Assembly: GCA_029263015.1 (NCBI GenBank) | Contig: JAJCYI010000243.1 | Location: forward strand, 1-64,000 | Direction of reading: 5' to 3' | Source: Saprospiraceae bacterium | Lineage (GTDB): Bacteria > Bacteroidota > Bacteroidia > Chitinophagales > Saprospiraceae | DNA: 64,000 nt | In this document: positions 26,923-33,855 of the stretch, piece after piece | Position numbering within the stretch: position 1 is the first letter of the stretch | Layout of the letters: every line of letters begins with the position of its first letter | Notes under the pieces: generated by a model | What the model was told of the DNA's origin: nothing | Database searches by the model: none | The model's input: the letters and a program-made list of their open reading frames with translations, nothing else | Made by a program: the position numbers and the translations under genes

Positions 26923-29490
26923 ATGCAACGCCTTACAAAAAAAGTACTCCTCATCGGCTGGGACGCCGCCGACTGGAAATTCCTTTCCCCGTTCATGGAC
27001 GAGGGCATCATGCCCAATCTTAAACGCCTCGTCGAAGGTGGCGTCAAAGGCCGCCTCGCCACCCTCGACCCGCCGCTCTCGCCGACCCTGTGGACGAGCA
27101 TTGCCACGGGCAAACGGCCTTATAAACATGGCATCCACGGTTTCACCGATCCCGATCCCAGCGGCAAAGGCATCCGCCCCATCAACAACACCAACCGCAA
27201 AGTGAAGGCAATCTGGAACATCCTCACCCAGCATGGGCTGCAATCTAATGTGGTGGGCTGGTGGCCCTCACATCCCGCCGAGCCGATCAACGGGGCGATG
27301 GTCTCCAATTTTTACCAAAGGGCAAATGCGCCGCTCGAACAGCCGTGGCCGATGGCAAAGGGGACGGTACACCCCGAAAGCCTTGCCGATACGATGGCCA
27401 AGCTACGGGTACACCCCGGCGAACTGACCGCTGCCCACATCCAGCCATTTGTACCAGAGGCATGGAAAGTTGACCAGCGGAATGACAAACGGTTGGTCAG
27501 CATTGCCAAAGTGACCGCCGACTGTTCGACCATCCACAGCGCTGCCACTTATTTGATGGAAAATACCGAATGGGATTTTACCGCCGTATATTTCGATGCA
27601 ATTGACCATTACTGTCATGGATTTATGAAATACCACCCGCCGCACCGCCCGCATATTTCCAAACAGGATTTCGAACTGTACAAAGACGTGGTGAAAGGCG
27701 GATGCCGCTACCACGACATGATGCTCGGGAGGCTGATGGAACTGGCTGGGGAGGACACCACCATCATCCTCATCAGCGACCACGGTTTCCACCCCGACCA
27801 CAACCGGCCCACCGCCATCCCGAAAGAGCCTGCTGGCCCGGCCATCGAGCACAGCCCTTATGGCATTGTGGTGATGAACGGCCCCGGCATCAAAAAAGAT
27901 GAACTGCTTTTTGGCGCCAGCCTGCTCGATGTCACGCCTACTTTGCTCACGCTTTTCGGTCTGCCTGTAGCCGAAGACATGGACGGAAAGGTACTGGTGC
28001 ATGCTTTTGAAAATGAGCCAAAAATCGAGACCATAAAAAGTTGGGAAAACATAGCGGGCGAGGACGGTTCGCACAAAGAACAGGTCGAACAGTCTCAAAA
28101 AGAAATGGAGGCCGAACTTCAACAGCTCATCGAACTCGGCTACATCTCCGACCCCGGCGACGACATTGAGGCAGCAGTGAAAAAGACCCGTGACGAGAAC
28201 AATTTTTACCTCGCCCGTGCCTATTTCGACGGCGGCGAATGGGAGGAGGGCATCAAGCTCTTGGAGCAACTGCACAGCGATAACCCCGACGTGCTGCGCT
28301 ATGCCGTCCGCCTGTCGCATGGCTACCAAACGGTCGGAAAATTCAAGGATGCCCGTCGGACAGTTAACCACATCCGTGAGACGTTCGACCGGGAAAGCCC
28401 CCAGCTCGATGTGCTGGAAGGCACTTTGCTCTTGGCCGAACAGCGCTACAAAAAGGCTTTGGATCTATTTAAAAAAGCCGAAAGGGAGGCAGGGGAAATG
28501 CCCCATCTCCACCTCCGCATCGCCAACGCCTATTTGCAATTGAATAAATTGGAGGAAGCGGAAAAAGCCATCCAAAAAGCCATCGCCGCCGACCCCGAAG
28601 ATGTGCATGCCCGCCATACACTTGGCATTTGCCACTTCCGTATGATGCGCTACGAGGATGCCGTGAACGATTTCATGGAAGCCATCGGGCTGCTGTATTA
28701 TTTCCCCGCCGCCCATTTTTATTTGGGTGAAACCCTTATGGCAATGGAACGCTACGAAGATGCTGCCCAAGCATTCGACGTGTGCCTGCGCCTCGTCCCC
28801 GGCATGAACATGGCACGGCAGCGGCTGGTAGCCATTTACGAGCAGTTCCTGGAGCAGCCAGGCAAGGCCATGAAATACAAAACAGATTTTGAAAACAATA
28901 TCAAAGGCGAAATAACCATCGTGTCCGGCCTGCCACGAAGCGGTACTTCCATGATGATGCAAATGTTGGAAGCGGGCGGCATGGAAATTTTTACCGACAA
29001 GGAACGTACCGCCGACGAGAACAACCCCAAAGGCTATTACGAGCACGAGGCAGTGAAAAATTTGGCAAAAAACAAATCATGGTTGCCGGAAGCCAATGGC
29101 AAGGCCCTCAAGGTCATCGCCCACCTGCTGCCCCACCTGCCAATGAATTTCCGTTATAAAATAATTTTTATGGAAAGGGAGGTACTGGAAGTGGTGCAGT
29201 CGCAGCAGCGTATGTTGTCGAGAAATGGCAAAAAGGTGAAAGAGGACACCCTGCCCCTCGGCCTCGTGAAAAAATATGAAACGACTTTGGAAAAAACAAA
29301 AACATGGGCGGAATCGCAACCCAACGTGGACATCCACTTCGTGAAATATGCCGAAGTGGTGGACAGCCCGTTCATGGCCACCATGCTGGTCAACGATTTT
29401 TTGGAAGGGAAACTATTGCCCGAAAAAATGGCGGGAGTGGTGGACGGTAGGCTCTACCGTGAGCGGGCGGCAAAAGCTGTCACCTTTTGA
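26923..29490 (+). CDS. Type I phosphodiesterase - TPR - sulfotransferase fusion
   Basis: An 855-aa protein of three parts. Residues 1-360 form an alkaline-phosphatase-superfamily phosphodiesterase: LIGWDAADW (first metal Asp, D14), PPLSPTLWTSIATGKRP with the likely nucleophile, VYFDAIDHYCHGF and LISDHGFHPDHN with metal His/Asp. Residues ~410-640 are TPR repeats (NNFYLARAYFDGGEWEEGI, LGICHFRMMRYEDAVNDF). Residues ~660-855 are a sulfotransferase with the PAPS P-loop VSGLPRSGTSMMMQML (about 666). No signal peptide. Hydrolysing and sulfating activities in one chain suggest sulfate or phospho-ester remodelling of a glycan or small molecule; the substrate is unknown. It lies in the same cluster and direction as the GT4/FkbM genes but is separated by higBA. 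Confidence 0.88.
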   Translation: MQRLTKKVLLIGWDAADWKFLSPFMDEGIMPNLKRLVEGGVKGRLATLDPPLSPTLWTSIATGKRPYKHGIHGFTDPDPSGKGIRPINNTNRKVKAIWNILTQHGLQSNVVGWWPSHPAEPINGAMVSNFYQRANAPLEQPWPMAKGTVHPESLADTMAKLRVHPGELTAAHIQPFVPEAWKVDQRNDKRLVSIAKVTADCSTIHSAATYLMENTEWDFTAVYFDAIDHYCHGFMKYHPPHRPHISKQDFELYKDVVKGGCRYHDMMLGRLMELAGEDTTIILISDHGFHPDHNRPTAIPKEPAGPAIEHSPYGIVVMNGPGIKKDELLFGASLLDVTPTLLTLFGLPVAEDMDGKVLVHAFENEPKIETIKSWENIAGEDGSHKEQVEQSQKEMEAELQQLIELGYISDPGDDIEAAVKKTRDENNFYLARAYFDGGEWEEGIKLLEQLHSDNPDVLRYAVRLSHGYQTVGKFKDARRTVNHIRETFDRESPQLDVLEGTLLLAEQRYKKALDLFKKAEREAGEMPHLHLRIANAYLQLNKLEEAEKAIQKAIAADPEDVHARHTLGICHFRMMRYEDAVNDFMEAIGLLYYFPAAHFYLGETLMAMERYEDAAQAFDVCLRLVPGMNMARQRLVAIYEQFLEQPGKAMKYKTDFENNIKGEITIVSGLPRSGTSMMMQMLEAGGMEIFTDKERTADENNPKGYYEHEAVKNLAKNKSWLPEANGKALKVIAHLLPHLPMNFRYKIIFMEREVLEVVQSQQRMLSRNGKKVKEDTLPLGLVKKYETTLEKTKTWAESQPNVDIHFVKYAEVVDSPFMATMLVNDFLEGKLLPEKMAGVVDGRLYRERAAKAVTF

Positions 29491-29671
29491 AAAGTTGACA
29501 AGAGACATTAATCTTGGCAGCAGCACCTACAACTGCGAAATCAACGGCACCAATTTTGGTGTCAGGTACCAGCTGTCCAGTTATCAGGATGTGGCCTTGA
29601 ACCTCGTCACAGGCTTGCACCTGACACATATAATATTGGATAGTTTAGATACCAAAGGGAAAATAAATTAG
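29491..29671 (+). pseudogene. Possible gene remnant after the fusion protein
   Basis: In a different frame from the upstream gene, about 58 codons read RDINLGSSTYNCEINGTNFG, VRYQLSSYQDVALNLVTGL and HIILDSLDTKGKIN before a stop at 29671, 14 bp ahead of the next gene. The composition looks coding and beta-rich, but there is no good start codon (only TTG) and no recognisable family. It may be the tail of a deleted gene. Confidence 0.3.
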
Positions 29672-29684
29672 TATTCAACAAAAA

Positions 29685-30023
29685 ATGATAAACGACCTAA
29701 CAACCCATGAATCAGCGGTTGGTCCGTTGCAACTGCACCACAAGAGCGGTGGGGTGCTTTTCGCAACCATCGAATTCCAACTGACAATGCCCACCACCGC
29801 CTCCCTTATTCTGCTCGATGAACTGGGCCGGGCAACATTCAATGGCAGGTACGAATTGACCAGCGGCACCACCGAACTGGAGCTACACCTGCCCAACCTT
29901 CCTGGCGGCACATACAACGCCTGGATCGAAATCAACGACAGGACTTTTATCCGCCAGATGAGTATTGAACAAGAAACTGAGCCTCCTTTGCTGAGTCGTT
30001 TTAAAAGTTTGTTTGTGTTTTGA
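29685..30023 (+). CDS. Small beta-sandwich protein resembling a T9SS sorting domain
   Basis: A 112-aa protein without signal peptide. Residues ~30-95 (GVLFATIEFQLTMPTTASLIL, LDELGRATFNG, TTELELHLPNLPGGTYNAWI, FIRQMSIE) follow the strand order of a type A T9SS C-terminal domain, including the LPGGTY turn that corresponds to the conserved L.AGxY of sorting domains. A stand-alone copy without export signal is odd: it could be a decoy or chaperone-like partner of the secretion system, or a structural homologue with another role. Confidence 0.55.
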   Translation: MINDLTTHESAVGPLQLHHKSGGVLFATIEFQLTMPTTASLILLDELGRATFNGRYELTSGTTELELHLPNLPGGTYNAWIEINDRTFIRQMSIEQETEPPLLSRFKSLFVF

Positions 30024-30238
30024 GGTAAAGTGAATATCAACCAATAACCTGTTGGGGCCCGCTGGCCCAGGAATGTGCCCTCTGCCAGCGGGATTCGCCA
30101 TACATGTACCAACAGTCCAAAAGTTTTCAGAACTTTCAGAATAAGTTGACGCAGCGTCTGTGACCTGTGAGGCCACAGGATACAATCCTGCGCCAACGGG
30201 ATATGCTCAAATTTACATCATAAGATAATTTAATTTGT
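30024..30238. repeat. Cluster of short palindromes
   Basis: Contains CCCGCTGGC...GCCAGCGGG (about 30059-30095), ACAGTCCAAAAGTTTTCAGA (30113), whose close relative is at 31163-31195, and AGGCCACAGGATACAATCCT (30169-30188), shared with 16532. No gene seen. Confidence 0.5.
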
Positions 30239-30538
30239 TTATTCTAAGGGAAACTCTGACAACGGACGAGAACTGTGTCGAACTGAAAGGACATGCACTT
30301 TATCTGAAGATGGAACAGAATAAATGAGGCGATATTTATGAACAATGACCTCTCGGATGGCTGGCAAGTTGGATTCGGGCACCACCCTTCCGGAAAATGG
30401 AAAATTTGAAAGTTGGTCTTCCAAGGCGAAGAATTCTTCAATTAGGTAAGAAGAATAGCGCTCTGAGGTTTGGCCATGGAATTCCGCGATATCAGCCATG
30501 TCTTCCAAAGCTTGAAAAGTCCATTCTACTTGAGCCAT
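30239..30538 (-). CDS. ParE/RelE-type toxin
   Basis: A 99-aa protein of the ParE fold: AQVEWTFQALEDMADIAEFH, SYLIEEFFALEDQLSNFPFS, GRVVPESNLPAIREVIVHKY, RLIYSVPSSDKVHVLSVRHS. These are the conserved helix hairpin, the RE(v/l) strand, and the final strand with H-R residues. ParE members poison gyrase; related RelE members cleave mRNA; which applies here is not clear. Start overlaps the end of the antitoxin gene by 13 bp, so the pair is translationally coupled. Confidence 0.82.
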   Translation of the reverse strand: MAQVEWTFQALEDMADIAEFHGQTSERYSSYLIEEFFALEDQLSNFPFSGRVVPESNLPAIREVIVHKYRLIYSVPSSDKVHVLSVRHSSRPLSEFPLE

Positions 30539-30708
30539 TTTTGGAGTTTTTCTTTTGCTTTTTTGGTTGGCAGTGTTTTTCCAGCGGTTACTTGTTGAAG
30601 TCCGATTTCAATCTTTTGCAACACGACTAGTTTTTCAACCAAGTCATCAATGCTGAACTCTTCCGGCAAGGTCTGTATAGCTTCCAAAACTTTTTCTTTT
30701 ACAAGCAT
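30526..30708 (-). CDS. Antitoxin partner of the ParE-type toxin
   Basis: A 60-aa acidic-then-basic protein (MLVKEKVLEAIQTLPEEFSI, DDLVEKLVVLQKIEIGLQQV, PTKKAKEKLQKWLK). It lies directly upstream of and overlapping the toxin gene, the typical antitoxin-first order. The ATG at 30708 was chosen because a perfect -7 box (TAACTTTG, 30723-30730) lies 15 bp upstream; the GTG at 30723 would overlap that promoter. The promoter abuts the end of a MITE-like element. Confidence 0.75.
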   Translation of the reverse strand: MLVKEKVLEAIQTLPEEFSIDDLVEKLVVLQKIEIGLQQVTAGKTLPTKKAKEKLQKWLK

Positions 30709-30722
30709 GGTTTGATTTTTCA

Positions 30723-30730
30723 CAAAGTTA
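30723..30730 (-). promoter_or_regulatory. -7 box of the toxin-antitoxin operon
   Basis: TAACTTTG on the minus strand matches TAnnTTTG. Its TA is also the terminal TA of the adjacent MITE-like element, so the -33 region of this promoter lies inside the element. Confidence 0.5.
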
Positions 30731-30893
30731 GGGAGTTGGAAATAAATAACCTACCCGTTATGGCGAGGCTATTTTTTCTTGTAAAGGTGTTTGAAAAATT
30801 AAGCATAGCCGGGTTACGGTTCATTTTTAAAGCATCTTTAGAAGGAAAAAGAGCGAGTCAGAATGGGTAGGTTATTCGTTTCCAACTCCCTTA
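30729..30893. repeat. MITE-like hairpin element, TA ends (copy 3)
   Basis: TAGGGAGTTGGAAATAAATA at the left faces its inverse at the right (ATTCGTTTCCAACTCCCTTA). Next inward, AACCTACCCGTTATGGCGAG is answered by GAATGGGTAGGTT. The inner words resemble copy 2 (23770-23932) and the outer element at 40482-40806. About 165 bp, no gene. Confidence 0.72.
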
Positions 30894-31096
30894 ACCCATT
30901 TTTTTGATTGAAAATTGAAATGCCAAGTTGGCGTAGGGTTTATGACCTATCCCACCCACAAGAGTTAAGAAGTTCGCAGTTGATCCCGAATTTTATTTGG
31001 GAGCAGTTGCCAGCAGTTGACACTGTAAGCAATAAATAGGGACTGAAATGGCCAATCCAGTTATCGGAGGATTATTTTCTGGAAAAGAACACTGAT

Positions 31097-31154
31097 GTAT
31101 TGCGGATCCCCAGATCCGCATCAAAGCAAGTGCGGATCTGGGGATCCGCAATAC
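31097..31154. repeat. Perfect 24-bp-arm palindrome
   Basis: GTATTGCGGATCCCCAGATC (31097) is answered by an exact inverse ending at 31154 around a 10-bp loop. A dispersed hairpin or terminator; position upstream of the cNMP-binding gene. Confidence 0.65.
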
Positions 31155-31162
31155 TTTTTCCA

Positions 31163-31200
31163 ACAGTCCGAAAGTTTTCAGAACTTTCGGACTGTTTTAC
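31163..31200 (+). terminator. Hairpin with T-run
   Basis: ACAGTCCGAAAGTT-TTCAG-AACTTTCGGACTGT followed by TTTT has the form of an intrinsic terminator on the plus strand. No plus-strand gene ends nearby, so it may insulate the next gene or be part of a dispersed repeat. Confidence 0.4.
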
Positions 31201-31345
31201 TTTGTATACGGATCAAGCGTTTAAAATCAGGGTGTTAGATTTGTAAATTTTTGAAAAATTGAAAACTCTATACTGGCAATTCCTTGATAATCAGGATAAA
31301 ATATCAACCCTTGATTCACAATTTATACTATTTTATATCCATAAA

Positions 31346-32254
31346 ATGAAAGACACTTCAGAAAACGCCCGCTTCTTAATGCACAATAATCCTGTATTCA
31401 AAAAACTGAATAGTGACGAACTGGATAGCATCCTCCGCATCTCCGAGCGGAAGGTTTTTAAAAAAGATGAATTGGTGTTTTCACAAAACCAGCAGGCACG
31501 TTACCTCTTTTTGGTAGAAAGTGGTTCGTTCATCCTCAACCTCCCCAACAGCGATTACAAAACCTTCCATCCGGGAGAAATTTTCGGTGAAATTGCCATC
31601 ATCAACAAAAACATGCGGACAGGTAGTGTGCGGGCCACCGAGGCAGCTTCGGCTTATGCTATTTGTGGGGAGAAGTTGTTTAACGAAGAATTCATCAGCA
31701 CCAAAACGGCCTTAAAAGTCTTACGAGCGCTGTCTATCAAAATCACCAACTACCTGCGTTCGCGGGAGGAAATGTCTACGCTGGAATTGATCCAGGAAGG
31801 TGAAAACGAACACGTTGAGTTCAAATCATCCCTTCGCTGGAACATGCACGCCAAAAGGAAAGACAGCCTCATCGAACATGCGGCCCTGAAGACCATTGCT
31901 GCATTTATGAATGCGGAAGGTGGCACCTTGTTGGTAGGTGTAAAAGACGACGGCGAAATATTAGGGCTGAAAGATGACCAGTTCCAAAACGAAGACAAAA
32001 TGATGCTGCACCTCACCATGCTCATCAACACGCGCATCAGCCCGCTTCACAGTAGCTATGTCAATCTAGGTATCGAAGAAATACAAGGCAAGCAAGTGCT
32101 CCGGGTAGATTGCGAAGCTGCCACCGTTCCCGCCTACCTGAACCACTCCAACGAAGATCATTTTTATGTGCGAACCGGTCCCTCCACGACCAACTTGAAC
32201 GTCCGGAAAATTTACGATTATATCCAAATGCGGTTTGCAGGGAAGGTGAAATGA
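31346..32254 (+). CDS. Cyclic-nucleotide-binding domain fused to AlbA_2 (Schlafen-like) domain
   Basis: A 302-aa cytoplasmic protein. Residues ~10-125 are a cNMP-binding beta roll (FKKDELVFSQNQQARYLFLV, ESGSFILNL, HPGEIFGEIAIINKNMRTGS, with FGE-x-A as in CRP-type phosphate cassettes). Residues ~155-285 are an AlbA_2 / divergent AAA_4 domain (EGENEHVEFKSSLRWN, IAAFMNAEGGTLLVGVKDDG, HFYVRTGPSTTNLN). AlbA_2 proteins bind nucleic acid or act as Schlafen-like nucleases; EHVEFKSSLRW carries the typical Glu and Lys. A signal-gated nucleic-acid effector is plausible, either a regulator or a defence protein. Start at MKDTSENAR; a TTG further upstream would add 29 residues. Confidence 0.82.
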   Translation: MKDTSENARFLMHNNPVFKKLNSDELDSILRISERKVFKKDELVFSQNQQARYLFLVESGSFILNLPNSDYKTFHPGEIFGEIAIINKNMRTGSVRATEAASAYAICGEKLFNEEFISTKTALKVLRALSIKITNYLRSREEMSTLELIQEGENEHVEFKSSLRWNMHAKRKDSLIEHAALKTIAAFMNAEGGTLLVGVKDDGEILGLKDDQFQNEDKMMLHLTMLINTRISPLHSSYVNLGIEEIQGKQVLRVDCEAATVPAYLNHSNEDHFYVRTGPSTTNLNVRKIYDYIQMRFAGKVK

Positions 32255-32297
32255 GGTAATCGGGTTTCATCTGTTTAGAGTTTTCTTTAAAGAAAAT

Positions 32298-32372
32298 TAA
32301 CCCTGTAAATGAGTCATGATTATAAAGTATAACCCTGTATGCGAATCAATATTTATCAAAAATAACCCTGTA
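32298..32372 (+). promoter_or_regulatory. Three copies of TAACCCTGTA upstream of the ATPase gene
   Basis: TAACCCTGTA occurs at 32298, 32329 and 32363, spaced 31 and 34 bp, just ahead of the gene at 32420. Three phased copies look like an operator array. Inverse forms (TACAGGGT) appear in the repeats at 37685 and 37943. Confidence 0.4.
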
Positions 32373-32419
32373 TTTGCGCAAAAAATGTTAAATTTACCCC
32401 GTAATCAAATAGTTTAAAA

Positions 32420-33766
32420 ATGGATTTCAAAAGAAGACTGTTCCAACAATTACTGGATTGGAAAAAATCCACAGACCGTAAGCCATTGATTATCAGAGGT
32501 GCGAGACAAGTTGGCAAATCAACACTTGTAACACAACTGGGAAGAACCTATTCCCATTTCATTACTCTCAATTTAGAGAAAAAAGAATACAAACGTATTT
32601 TTGAAAATATAGAAAGGACATCTGACATCCTGAATGCCATCTTTTTACAGACCAATACTCCAAAAAACGAAAGAGAAACCTTACTTTTTATTGATGAAAT
32701 ACAAGAATCACCGAAAGCAATCCAGCAACTGAGATATTTTTATGAAGAGTACCCTGAATTGCATGTGATTGCTGCAGGTTCGTTATTGGAATTTGCAATG
32801 CGGGAAGTAGCTTCGTTTCCTGTTGGCCGTGTCAGACAGATCGTGCTTCATCCATTCGATTTTGGAGAATACCTATTGGCACTGGATTTGGAAAACGCAG
32901 CAGAAGAGTTGAATAAAATCCCTGCAGAGGACTATGCCCACTCAACTTTGCTGAAGCATTTCAACGATTACGCTGTGATCGGAGGAATGCCTGAAGCTAT
33001 AAAACGTTTTGTGGAACAAAAAACAATGGCAAACCTTCCAGAAATCTATGATGACCTCTGGCAAAGTTACCGTGAAGATGTAGAAAAATATGCTCAAAAT
33101 GTCAAGGAAAGAAATGTTATAAGATACATTATGGAAACTGCCGCCAGTGAAAAAGACAGGATCACTTTTGCTGGTTTTGCCAATTCAAATTATAGTGCAA
33201 GAGAAGTCGGGGAGGCTTTTCGTTCTTTGGACAGGGCAAGGATCATTCAGCTAATTTATCCCTTTACTGGCCATCAGCCTCCCATTGTCCCTGATATCAA
33301 AAGAAAACCCCGCCTCCAGTTTTTGGATACAGGACTATTGAACCATGCCTTGGGCCATCAAGGCCAAATGGTCGGGATAGAAAACCTTCACTCATTCTTT
33401 TCAGGTAAAATAATCCAACACCTTGTTGTGCAAGAAGTTATGGCCCAATTTCCATCGCCAATGTTCAAGCCCATGTTCTGGGTGCGTGAAAAAGCAAACA
33501 GTTCCTCAGAAGTGGATCTGGTCTTGCAGGCAGGGAAGCACATCGTACCCATTGAAGTGAAGTCGGGAAAACAAGGCAGGTTGCGATCCCTGCACCAGTT
33601 TATGGATCATGCCGACCATCCTTATGCAGTTAGGTTATTGGCCAATCATTTTTCTGTGGAAGAAGTGAAAACACCTGCTGGCACTCTATTTTACCTGATG
33701 AATTTACCCTATTACCTCGCTTCAAAACTTCCAGAGTATATCCAATGGTTTTTTGAAAAGTACTAA
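32420..33766 (+). CDS. AAA_14 ATPase with DUF4143 domain (second copy)
   Basis: A 448-aa relative of the protein at 12026, about 70 residues longer. Walker A IIRGARQVGKSTLV (about residues 27-40), Walker B TLLFIDEIQESP, sensor VIAAGSLLEFAM; then the DUF4143 part with YIMETAASEKDRITFAGFAN and a PD-(D/E)XK-like end (SSSEVDLVLQAGKHIVPIEV then KSGK). The EVD...EVK residues suggest a nuclease-like site. Single gene with a phased TAACCCTGTA array upstream. Role unproven. Confidence 0.88.
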   Translation: MDFKRRLFQQLLDWKKSTDRKPLIIRGARQVGKSTLVTQLGRTYSHFITLNLEKKEYKRIFENIERTSDILNAIFLQTNTPKNERETLLFIDEIQESPKAIQQLRYFYEEYPELHVIAAGSLLEFAMREVASFPVGRVRQIVLHPFDFGEYLLALDLENAAEELNKIPAEDYAHSTLLKHFNDYAVIGGMPEAIKRFVEQKTMANLPEIYDDLWQSYREDVEKYAQNVKERNVIRYIMETAASEKDRITFAGFANSNYSAREVGEAFRSLDRARIIQLIYPFTGHQPPIVPDIKRKPRLQFLDTGLLNHALGHQGQMVGIENLHSFFSGKIIQHLVVQEVMAQFPSPMFKPMFWVREKANSSSEVDLVLQAGKHIVPIEVKSGKQGRLRSLHQFMDHADHPYAVRLLANHFSVEEVKTPAGTLFYLMNLPYYLASKLPEYIQWFFEKY

Positions 33767-33855
33767 AAGTAAACCGAGTGGCCATGATTTTGATTTGGCT
33801 TTACCGGACCTATTTGACTCACTTTTAGCCAAATTGAAATAACCAAAATGCCCCC

